The notes under the pieces: generated by a model
What the model was told of the DNA's origin: nothing
Database searches by the model: none
Seen by the model: only the letters and a program-made list of their open reading frames with translations
In this document: piece after piece, positions 27,174 through 34,273 of the stretch
Position numbering within the stretch: the first letter of the stretch is position 1
Layout of the letters: each line of letters starts with the position of its first letter
Assembly (NCBI RefSeq): GCF_030708455.1
Contig: NZ_JAUYWF010000002.1
Location: 248,001-312,000 of the forward strand
Source: Halomonas sp. SSL-5
GTDB taxonomy: Bacteria; Pseudomonadota; Gammaproteobacteria; Pseudomonadales; Halomonadaceae
DNA: 64,000 nucleotides
Reading direction: 5' to 3'
Translations under genes and position numbers: made by a program

Positions 27174-29810
27174 TCAGTTCGTCTCACTTAGGGCAGTATC
27201 CAAACTTTCTAAAGCAGAGATCACCTCGTTAACAGTATGCTGATCGAACTCAGGCAAGTCAGTCTCGTCATGTGTACCTTTGTTCAAGTGCGACCAATAC
27301 GCGTTTCTTCCATCTTGACCTAGCACAGTAGTGAGAGCAGACACTATCATCTCTTTATTAGGTATATTTGACTGGGAACGATTCAGCTTAGATCTTAGAT
27401 TTTCAGCTAATGCCCTTAGATCCCATGGCGCCGAAGGAGAACGACGAGAGACACTAATTAGGCTGTCCTTCTTATCACTATATTTTCCGTAATGAAACCA
27501 AGTTTTTTCACATAAGTTCTCTAGCGCTCTTCTTGCCGACATAAGCGCGTCGCGATACTCCCCTTGTGCATACAGTTCGCGTGCAGCTAATACATAATTT
27601 TTTGGCCGCCTTAATGAGTCAACTTGAATATGGCCTTCGCCAGCGCTTGATAAGAAAACATATGACTGAGACGCAAGTGACTGACTCTTACCTAGCAGTT
27701 GATGTGTGTTATTAAAGAACTCCTCACCATGCACTGCCAAAATGATCTGACAACCCTTGAAAAAATCATCAACAAATAACGTTTCCCTGATGGCACGACG
27801 ATGCTCATCATCAATTGCGTTCACCGGGTCGTCAAAAATAAGAACCGGACAACGCTCTTTTATGTTCTTAGCAAGCAATATTGCTAGCCCAAGGCAACGG
27901 ATATGCCCCTCACTCAGAATATGAAGCGCATCAAATAAGGCAGAATGGTCTTTCAAAAATGTAATGGACAGCCGTTGATTTTGAGATAACGGAAGCTGAA
28001 CAGAAGCTAATTTATCTTCTTCTGAATCGTAACGATTAAAAGCATTGTAAAGTCTCACAATCAGGTCGCCGAGGTCAGCAACTAACTGGCTCGGCAATCG
28101 ATTCATATATGTATTCAAGCTTTCTACAAATCTCTTATAAGAAGTTGCAATGTCTTGATTTTTTTGAACTTTGGCATGCTCAGCATCCACATCAGCTATA
28201 AGTTGAGCATTCTCCGTATCAAAACTAGTGATTGCCTGTTGCGCAGCAATAATTGCTTGTTTAGCTGTGTCTCTGCGTATTTCTAAGACAGTGACTTGCT
28301 CTTTAAAACAGCGCAAACGATTTAGCTCAGTTTTCTTAGTTGAACGTATTTGGGCGTCCTGATCAGTCTTTTTGTCGGCTTCCTCGAGATACTTTACCTG
28401 AGCTTCCAGGTGCTGCCATGGCGTAAAACCATCCGCTAACTGTTGCTGCAAGGAATGCCACCATCCGATATCGACTTGTGAGCCAGGTGAAATATGAAAA
28501 TGTCGGATAACATTGTTTTGTGGCAGAAACGTCAAACAAACATTCAATATTTGCGAGAGGTCCAGCAACCATCTACTAACATTTTGTTGAAGCCGTTGTG
28601 CAGTTTTCTGAAGCTCTGCCAAGTGTTGCAGCTTTTGAAGTTCTTCATTAGCGTTACCGTAAGGGTTTACGGATACTTGGGTGAGCGGCGTTTTACACGC
28701 TGGACAATGCTCTGGACTATTCGATTGTAGTTGAACAACTGCGTCGTATAAATTCTTGAATGATACCTCCTGACTTGCACTTTCCAAGTCTTTTTTCTTC
28801 AACTCCAGCTCTCTGAGACCGCTGCTAATGGAGCTACCAAGTGTCTGTAATGCGCCAATTGTTAAGTTGGTTTTACTTGCTTGGGGCTGTTGCAAATCGG
28901 TTTCTAATCGATGGATTGCTCCTTCATTTTCATCGTCACCGTTTAGTTCAAAGACCAATTGGCTAAAGGTTGCTGCTTCACGGTACTGGGTGGCTAGTGC
29001 TTGCTCCTCAGCATTTAGTCTTTTCAGCTCTGCATTGTTAGTCGCTATCTGCTGCTGAGAACCAGAAAGTGCCTGCCTTTTTTGCGCTAACTGAGCTGCT
29101 TTAACACCAGTAAGATCAATATATTTTGGGTCAAACTCAGAAGTAAAATTGCGCACAAACTCGTTGAAAGAGTCTAAGCCAAATAACGTCGATATAAGCT
29201 CAGTTTGCTTGGCGGGTGCCTGAGCGGCAATTCTGGAAAAATTATCGATACGATTTTTTTCAACGAAACAAAATCTAAATAGCTCTTCATTTGCTTCAAT
29301 TTCAACCTCAGCGCCTTGCTCATTTAAGCCTGTAACAACTGGCGTTGAAAAACGATTAACATGTGCGTTTTTCAGGTAATTCCCCTGATCTCGAAAACGC
29401 TTGCTTTCCGCTTCAGCTACGTTACCCAGAAGGCTATATTCAAGGGCTTCGCAGAAGCTAGATTTGCCAGTACCATTCGGACCGTATATTAGGACTAAAA
29501 GACTTTCTAAATCAAAAACCTCTTGCCTAGAGAAACCACGAAACGGCCCCACTGCCATGCTTTTTATCTGAGTAATGGGGGAAGTTTTCTCGGCGGTCAT
29601 CTCGGGTAAAGACTGAATCTCTATGCTTAAGGCATCCCAGTTAGCTTGGGCCAAGGCAACCATTTTCTTAACCCGCTGGCCTTGATAGGTTCCTAGAAAA
29701 GCAAGCTCATCAAGGTTTGCCAGGACAAGGTTCGCTATCTTGCGCACTCCCGGAAGAACTTCGTCTGAATCCAGAGTTCGCAAAAATCGTAGATATTCAG
29801 ACTCAATCAT
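27174..29810 (-). CDS. Rad50/SMC-like zinc-hook ATPase with C-terminal extra domain (defence candidate)
   Basis: An 878-residue AAA/ABC-type ATPase in an integron-like cassette. Walker A is GPNGTGKSS at 110-117. Coiled-coil-like helices surround a CPAC motif at 369-372, like the zinc hook of Rad50 and RloC. The ABC signature is LSEGH at 632-636, and Walker B is VLIFDDP at 656-662, with Asp-Asp in place of the usual Asp-Glu. After the D-loop, residues 742-878 form an added helical domain with ARRALENLCEKTW and HLNKGTHDE. Its spaced Arg, Glu and His residues recall HEPN or anticodon-nuclease domains. A role in phage defence or nucleic-acid cleavage is inferred, not shown. The gene is much AT-richer than the chromosome. 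Confidence 0.8.
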   Translation of the reverse strand: MIESEYLRFLRTLDSDEVLPGVRKIANLVLANLDELAFLGTYQGQRVKKMVALAQANWDALSIEIQSLPEMTAEKTSPITQIKSMAVGPFRGFSRQEVFDLESLLVLIYGPNGTGKSSFCEALEYSLLGNVAEAESKRFRDQGNYLKNAHVNRFSTPVVTGLNEQGAEVEIEANEELFRFCFVEKNRIDNFSRIAAQAPAKQTELISTLFGLDSFNEFVRNFTSEFDPKYIDLTGVKAAQLAQKRQALSGSQQQIATNNAELKRLNAEEQALATQYREAATFSQLVFELNGDDENEGAIHRLETDLQQPQASKTNLTIGALQTLGSSISSGLRELELKKKDLESASQEVSFKNLYDAVVQLQSNSPEHCPACKTPLTQVSVNPYGNANEELQKLQHLAELQKTAQRLQQNVSRWLLDLSQILNVCLTFLPQNNVIRHFHISPGSQVDIGWWHSLQQQLADGFTPWQHLEAQVKYLEEADKKTDQDAQIRSTKKTELNRLRCFKEQVTVLEIRRDTAKQAIIAAQQAITSFDTENAQLIADVDAEHAKVQKNQDIATSYKRFVESLNTYMNRLPSQLVADLGDLIVRLYNAFNRYDSEEDKLASVQLPLSQNQRLSITFLKDHSALFDALHILSEGHIRCLGLAILLAKNIKERCPVLIFDDPVNAIDDEHRRAIRETLFVDDFFKGCQIILAVHGEEFFNNTHQLLGKSQSLASQSYVFLSSAGEGHIQVDSLRRPKNYVLAARELYAQGEYRDALMSARRALENLCEKTWFHYGKYSDKKDSLISVSRRSPSAPWDLRALAENLRSKLNRSQSNIPNKEMIVSALTTVLGQDGRNAYWSHLNKGTHDETDLPEFDQHTVNEVISALESLDTALSETN

Positions 29811-30022
29811 AATACTTCCTTATATTTTAGATTCAATTCCTTCACTTTTGTCACCTGTTAGTAAAGTCCGATGGTGCTCTCTAGAGGCTTTTAAATACTA
29901 GCTGAATATGTATTCAGGTTGATCTTATTTGAGTATCTTGGATCGGCAACGGGCCATATCTTGCCCTAAAGGCGAGATTTTTTGATTACTTACTGGGCAC
30001 TCCCATTTTTCAGGCTTTGGCA
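29811..30022 (-). promoter_or_regulatory. AT-rich leader of the ATPase cassette
   Basis: About 210 bp of AT-rich sequence between attC-like site 2 and the ATPase start. It is longer than the usual few bases between an attC and its gene, so it may hold a cassette-borne promoter. No small gene is supported in it. Confidence 0.35.
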
Positions 30023-30092
30023 TATAACGCCCGAATTTTCGGCTGGTTTGGAGCAAAACGGAAAAGCAGTCCGACAATATGCGATTGTTAGA
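30023..30092 (-). repeat. attC-like site 2 (after the membrane-protein cassette)
   Basis: The minus strand begins TCTAACAATCGCATATTG and ends GGGCGTTATA. Inner arms TCGGACTG and CAGCCGA pair with one extra A unpaired, as in true attC sites. It lies 5 bp beyond the stop of the 30098 gene. Length is 70 bp. Confidence 0.82.
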
Positions 30093-30097
30093 AAACG

Positions 30098-30796
30098 TCA
30101 TGACGGGCCAATTTCCCAAAAAACAGAAAGCACTGTGTACGAATCATCTTTCGAAAACGAACTATAATCTTTAGCAACATAGAATATTAAGTATGGAAGA
30201 AAGTATTGTTGTATAACCGCACTTCCAAGACTTGAAATAGTTGCTCCACCGAATCTAATTTTTGAGAAGACATTCTCATCGAACAGCTCTTCTGGTATGG
30301 GAAACTTAACAATAAATGGCTTAAAATTTTCAAGCTCAATCCAAGCATCAACCCTTTTAGAGCTAGGCGTGTAAAAATCCTCTCTATCGATAACCAACGA
30401 ACAGAATCGTGACAGCACTATATCCAAATTATTATAGATTGTGCTATCTAGATTCGGAATGCCCTTGACCGCTTCATCCGAAAAAATAAATTTGAGTCCA
30501 TTCCTCAAGATCTTTTCTCTATCTCCGTGAACAGAAAAATTATACCTAGTTAGAAGTATTTGGCTGAGTTTTGAGCCCTTTATATCGCCTTTTTCGATAA
30601 CCACCTTGTCTATAAGCGATGGGTTTTTACCCAAGATTGAATAGTACTTTTTCCTCTTTGACGGAATACCGAAGTCAAACCTTCTATTCTTTTTGAACCG
30701 ATCTTTGAGATACACATACAGCGCAATAACAATGGAAAAACCACTTATTATCGTAGCCACATTAGCAGCAAGTGACACAGTTGCAGGTGATATCAC
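30098..30796 (-). CDS. Membrane-anchored protein of unknown function (cassette gene)
   Basis: A 232-residue protein starting at GTG 30796 with GAGGA about 10 bp upstream. The frame is open to 30880, but those codons lie in attC-like site 1 and are not coding-like. One N-terminal helix (VATIISGFSIVIALYVYL) precedes a Lys-rich stretch (KDRFKKNRRFDF) and a soluble, probably cytoplasmic domain ending FWEIGPS. I do not recognise the family. The gene is AT-rich and sits alone in its cassette, so any partner is unclear. Confidence 0.65.
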   Translation of the reverse strand: MISPATVSLAANVATIISGFSIVIALYVYLKDRFKKNRRFDFGIPSKRKKYYSILGKNPSLIDKVVIEKGDIKGSKLSQILLTRYNFSVHGDREKILRNGLKFIFSDEAVKGIPNLDSTIYNNLDIVLSRFCSLVIDREDFYTPSSKRVDAWIELENFKPFIVKFPIPEELFDENVFSKIRFGGATISSLGSAVIQQYFLPYLIFYVAKDYSSFSKDDSYTVLSVFWEIGPS

Positions 30797-30818
30797 AGAA
30801 CTAGTTTCCTCAGTTTTT

Positions 30819-30888
30819 CTAACGCCAAGCATCACGCGACCGAAAACCGCGTAGCGGTTTTTGGGTCGCCGTGGATGCACTTGTTAGC
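30819..30888 (-). repeat. attC-like site 1 (after the PIN-like cassette)
   Basis: The minus strand begins GGCTAACAAGTGCATCC near its edge and ends GATGCTTGGCGTTAGA. The inner part folds as AAAACCGC-TAC-GCGGTTTT flanked by GGCGACC / GGTCGC. The stop codon TAA of the 30884 gene lies within the first core site, a common arrangement in cassettes. Length is 70 bp. Confidence 0.85.
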
Positions 30889-32029
30889 CACCAACTCGCT
30901 CCCCCACCCATTCTACGGCTTCATTGATATCAGCAATGACCTCACATGGATAATCGTTCGCCAATTGGAGATGCTTTTGCTGAAGAAGTGATCTTAACGG
31001 TTTCTCCGTCATGAAAGCTCTACAGTATCCAACTGCGGCTGCCGCATGGTGAAAATCGTAGAAATCATTCGCCACCAATTTCCTCCCTTTATCCCAGCGA
31101 ACCGCAGCATGACATAGGGCAGAAACATGCAGACTCGGCAATCTCAGTGCCACGGACCTCTTTGTGACTAAGTTTCCGAATACTGTATGCCATTTCTGTT
31201 CACGCTCCTGTATTTCATGGTCCGAGCACGCAGCCGAAACGCCCGACACCCTCTCATATTCCTTTTCCGACCACATGCGAGGCACATGCATGAACAGACT
31301 CAACCCACCGCGGATTTCGTCAAGATAGACCTGCTTGAAGTTCTTCACCTCATCTTGATGATTTCGATTTAGCTCATTCAGTTTGCCTGCCGTTTCACCA
31401 AACTTCCCTGGTGGAAAAAATGCTCCGTCCTCCAGACAGGAAAGCACTTCAACCAATGGAATCTGCCACATATGGTCGAAAAATGACTTTTGAATGACGA
31501 GTTCCTCTTCCGGAGGAAAGGCTGTCTCAGAAGGGTGCACTACGCCCAACACATAGCTGAGCTTAGACCACACTAGGTCTTTGGGCTCGTGATACTGAGC
31601 ACCGTTGGGTGTCGGCACGGCAATGACACTAACCAACTCCTGTGCAACCCGTTGTTCATACGGAACCAGCGTTATGCCATGACTGAATTCATCAATTAGC
31701 TCTGCTGTGGCTTGCCGGGTGGTTAGATCTTGCTGCTTCAGTAACTCCAGAAACACGGACTCACTAATCGGACAGAGAACTTTTCCGCTCGTTACGGCGC
31801 TTCTTATCTTGCCGAGCAGCTCATCGGCAGCCTGAATTTTTGACCGACCCATGTGGGCATCACGAAGCAGCACCCAAAAGCGTTGATCGAGATATATCTT
31901 CTCCAAGCCCTGAATTGACTCAGCAAGCTCCAGTGCTTTTTCTTTGACGTATTGATCTATAGAAATCTCAGGATGTCGCCTGTGGAATTCGAATGAAGCC
32001 GCTATATCAGGAGCAGTGGGTCCTTGCAT
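30884..32029 (-). CDS. PIN-like nuclease candidate (cassette gene)
   Basis: A 381-residue protein starting at ATG 32029; the frame opens at 32107, but those codons overlap a degenerate attC-like repeat. Spaced acidic residues fit a PIN-type fold: Asp48 in KIYLDQRFW, Glu90/Glu95 in CPISESVFLELL, and Asp322/Asp325 in ANDFYDFHHAAAA, followed by VGYCRAFMTEKPL with Glu342. PIN enzymes are metal-dependent ribonucleases. The usual YCD before the last strand is YCR here, so one acidic position may be lost. A toxin or defence role fits its cassette context but is inference. No antitoxin-like partner is next to it. Confidence 0.6.
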   Translation of the reverse strand: MQGPTAPDIAASFEFHRRHPEISIDQYVKEKALELAESIQGLEKIYLDQRFWVLLRDAHMGRSKIQAADELLGKIRSAVTSGKVLCPISESVFLELLKQQDLTTRQATAELIDEFSHGITLVPYEQRVAQELVSVIAVPTPNGAQYHEPKDLVWSKLSYVLGVVHPSETAFPPEEELVIQKSFFDHMWQIPLVEVLSCLEDGAFFPPGKFGETAGKLNELNRNHQDEVKNFKQVYLDEIRGGLSLFMHVPRMWSEKEYERVSGVSAACSDHEIQEREQKWHTVFGNLVTKRSVALRLPSLHVSALCHAAVRWDKGRKLVANDFYDFHHAAAAVGYCRAFMTEKPLRSLLQQKHLQLANDYPCEVIADINEAVEWVGERVGG

Positions 32030-32044
32030 GGGATGGCCTTGGTG

Positions 32045-32114
32045 TCTAAAAGTTGTATTATATAGCACGCTTGATTTTCCACTTGAACGCGAACGCGCGT
32101 TCAACAATGTTATG
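32045..32114 (-). repeat. Degenerate attC-like repeat at the right edge of the block
   Basis: The 70-bp spacing recurs. One end (minus strand) reads CATAACATTGTTGAAC and the other ACTTTTAGA, where GTTAGA would be expected. Arms pair only partly. It could be a decayed cassette boundary. Confidence 0.35.
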
Positions 32115-32633
32115 CCGCACGCTCAACCCCCTCTCATCCTATTGAAATCCCAAGTTATTAAGTATACAGCCACATAACACCGATCACTGTGTATGCCACA
32201 TATCCTCAGCGACCGTGCTCGCTGACTTTTCCGGCATGGCCGCTTAGGGTCGAAACCTGTCATAAGAAAATCAAAATAAAACCGGCATTTCGCCGGATCG
32301 GGGGCTTCGCCCCTGTTCCGAGAAAACGCCGGTAAAACGTTACGTCTGCTGAGTCTCGTCATCATCCTGCGTCCCTGCCCCCTGCGCCGGCCGTTTGCGG
32401 GCCTTGCTCTCCTGCCTTGCCATTCCAGCCTAGCTCAGGGGGATTCGGGCTGCCACGCCTGCCCTGTCCACGAACCAGGGTCCACAATGAGCACCGGCAC
32501 AAGGGGTCCGCGCTGGCTATATTGGTAGGGATGGACCGCCCTTCGCGCTCGGCCTGCCTCACCGGCAGGCAGCGCATCCGTGCCGGGCGCCAGCAGCGAG
32601 CTGGGCTGCCCGGCTCATCTGGAGGATCACGAG
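32115..32633 (+). other. Unassigned gap right of the cassette block
   Basis: No gene is supported. The left half is AT-richer and contains a strong leftward terminator (32266-32297). The right half is GC-rich, with a TATATT-like box near 32518 and an inverted repeat GCCTGCC/GGCAGGC near 32555-32575, before the gene at 32634. The short open frames here show no coding character. Confidence 0.5.
32266..32297 (-). terminator. Rho-independent terminator pointing left
   Basis: On the minus strand, CCGGCGAAATGCCGG is followed by TTTTATTTTGATTTT. A second hairpin, GGGGCTTCGCCCC, adjoins it on the right. No intact minus-strand gene lies immediately upstream of it, so it may have outlived a lost gene. 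Confidence 0.7.
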
Positions 32634-33236
32634 ATGAGTGACATCCTGCGGGGCGGCGTCCTCGCCATCGGGCTTGCGGCGGCGGGTCTGCCAACCGCGC
32701 ACTTGATGGCCGACGACACCGAGGCAATGATCGAGACACTGCGCACCGCCACCCAGCGTTTCGAGGACATCAACGTGGCCCTGGCGGAGGGCTATGTGCC
32801 GGATCCCTCCGGCGAGTGCGTCAAGGCCGGCGCGCATGGACTGCCGCCGGAACTCGGTCACATGGGCATCCACTACCTGCGCCCCGACCTGCTGGGCCTC
32901 ACCGCCAGCGAGCCGCGTGTTAACGGTACAGGTACCCATACCGACTTCAACAACCCCGCCATCCTGCTCTACGAGCCCCAGCCGGACGGCACCCTGGTGC
33001 TGGTGGGCATCGAGAACCTGGTCTTTACACGGGCCTGGCATGAGGCCGGCAACGTTGATCCGCCAAGCTTGCTGGGCCGCCGCTGGGACTACATGGCCGA
33101 TGACCCGGCCATCCCCGGCGACCAGGCCCATGGCTTCGAGCCTCACTACGACCAGCACGTCTGGTTACGCGAGAATCCGAGCGGCAACCTGGAGCCCTTC
33201 AACCCGGCAGTCAGCTGCGATCTGCGCAGCACCTGA
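32634..33236 (+). CDS. Exported protein of unknown function
   Basis: A 200-residue protein starting at ATG 32634 after GGAGGA. A signal-peptide-like N-terminus (LRGGVLAIGLAAAGLPTAHL) is followed by a soluble domain with GYVPDPSGECVKAG, LGHMGIHYLRPDLL, LLYEPQPDGTLVLVGIEN and ending FNPAVSCDLRST. Cys and His residues are spaced but no catalytic set is recognisable. Similar proteins are usually annotated as hypothetical. It stands as a single gene with a hairpin after it. Confidence 0.7.
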   Translation: MSDILRGGVLAIGLAAAGLPTAHLMADDTEAMIETLRTATQRFEDINVALAEGYVPDPSGECVKAGAHGLPPELGHMGIHYLRPDLLGLTASEPRVNGTGTHTDFNNPAILLYEPQPDGTLVLVGIENLVFTRAWHEAGNVDPPSLLGRRWDYMADDPAIPGDQAHGFEPHYDQHVWLRENPSGNLEPFNPAVSCDLRST

Positions 33237-33241
33237 CGCCA

Positions 33242-33270
33242 CAGGGGAGGCATTACCGCCTCCCCTGCCC
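33242..33270 (+). terminator. Hairpin between convergent genes
   Basis: CAGGGGAGG pairs with CCTCCCCTG across an 8-base loop, followed by CCCTTT. It lies between the exported-protein stop and the convergent gene at 33293, and could act on both strands. Confidence 0.5.
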
Positions 33271-33292
33271 TTTCGCCCGTGATGCCCCGCCG

Positions 33293-33652
33293 CTAGGGCC
33301 CGGCGTCGACCCGATAGCCCAGTGCCGCGAGCCGGCGTTGCTGCGCCGCCGTCAGTGCCACGCCGGCCTCGTCGTCGTCCTCTGAAGAGCCCGCCAGCAC
33401 CGCCACGCCGGCCTCATCATCGGCGTGCAACAGGCGCTCGCCGCAGCGCCAGCACTGCCAGGCATCGACGCCGCTCGCATCCGGCACCACCTCGAGCTCA
33501 TCGGCGCCCTGGCCGAGCTGGATGGCCTCCTGGGGCCAGAGGCTCACGGGCTCACCCTCGGCATCCCGGCCGTGGCCGAGCGGTGCACCGCACACCAGCA
33601 GCGTGACGGCGCCGCAGCCGCAGGCGAGTTGCCCATAGGGTCCATTGCTCAT
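33293..33652 (-). CDS. Small Cys-containing acidic protein
   Basis: A 119-residue protein starting at ATG 33652. The frame is open much further, but upstream it is the antisense of the deaminase gene. The N-terminus has YGQLACGCGAVTLLVCG and the middle has WQCWRCGERLLHADDE, two possible metal-binding Cys pairs. An acidic stretch DDEAGVAV / DDEAGVAL is repeated in the C-terminal third. No family is recognised. It is divergent from the deaminase gene. Confidence 0.55.
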   Translation of the reverse strand: MSNGPYGQLACGCGAVTLLVCGAPLGHGRDAEGEPVSLWPQEAIQLGQGADELEVVPDASGVDAWQCWRCGERLLHADDEAGVAVLAGSSEDDDEAGVALTAAQQRRLAALGYRVDAGP

Positions 33653-33784
33653 GATTGGCTCCTCGGGAAGGGGGTGGCCACAGTGTGGCAGCCTCAGGCG
33701 GTCCTGCCGAACCGGGACCCGGCTTGGCCAACGGCGAGCATGGCGTATGCTGGTGGTCACTCGGACACCCAAGGAGCCCGGACG

Positions 33785-34261
33785 ATGATCGATGCGAAGG
33801 ACATGCCCCACCTGGAGCGCTGCGTGGCGCTGGCGGAGAAGGGGCTGGAGGCGGGCGACGAGCCCTTCGGCTCGGTGCTGGTGAGCGGCGACGGGGAGGT
33901 ACTGGCGGAGGACCACAACCACGTGGCCGGCGGTGATGCCACCCGGCACCCGGAGTTCTTCCTGGCACGCTGGGCGGCGGAGCACCTGACGCCCGAGCAG
34001 CGCGCCCGGGCCACGGTCTACACCTCCGGCGAGCACTGCCCCATGTGTGCGGCGGCCCACGGCTGGGTGGGCCTGGGGCGGATCGTCTACGCCAGCTCCT
34101 CCCAGCAGCTCATCGGCTGGCTCGAGGAGATGGGCGTCTCGCCGGCGCCGGTGGCCCCGCTGCCGATCCAGCAGGTGGTGCCGAACGCGGTGGCCGAGGG
34201 CCCGGTGCCGGCCTTCGCCGAGCGGATCCGCGAGCTGCACCGCCGCCTGCACGGCGCCTGA
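33785..34261 (+). CDS. Nucleoside/guanine deaminase family protein
   Basis: A 158-residue cytidine/deoxycytidylate deaminase-fold protein. The zinc motifs are TRHPEFFLARWA (His plus catalytic Glu, HPE) and SGEHCPMCAAAHGWVGL (PCxxC-like). EPFGSVLVSGDGEVLAEDHN is typical of guanine deaminase or TadA-like enzymes. HPE rather than HAE separates it from TadA itself, so a free base or nucleoside is the likely substrate. The ATG at 33785 is chosen from domain length. It is convergent with the HTH-GST gene. Confidence 0.82.
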   Translation: MIDAKDMPHLERCVALAEKGLEAGDEPFGSVLVSGDGEVLAEDHNHVAGGDATRHPEFFLARWAAEHLTPEQRARATVYTSGEHCPMCAAAHGWVGLGRIVYASSSQQLIGWLEEMGVSPAPVAPLPIQQVVPNAVAEGPVPAFAERIRELHRRLHGA

Positions 34262-34273
34262 GGCGCGCTGTCC

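Larger units (their letters stand above)
27088..32114 (-). mobile_element. Cluster of integron-type cassettes lacking an integrase (CALIN)
   Basis: Three minus-strand genes are each followed, within 0-17 bp of the stop, by a 70-bp imperfect inverted repeat with attC structure: outer TAACAA / CGTTA-type core sites, inner arms with extra unpaired bases, and a variable centre. A degenerate fourth repeat of the same length lies at the right end. The block is clearly AT-richer than its flanks. No intI gene is in the window, and no attI site was recognised. Recombination sites of this kind are mobilised by integron integrases as folded single strands. The left edge meets the metal-resistance cluster; the right edge meets an unassigned gap. 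Confidence 0.8.

Noticed and set aside
30005-30167. Short plus-strand open frame over the attC-like site
   Set aside because: It overlaps the recombination site and the end of a minus-strand gene and has no coding features.
27088-32114. Integron integrase or transposase in the cassette block
   Set aside because: No tyrosine-recombinase or DDE motifs were found in any frame, so the block cannot be called a complete integron.
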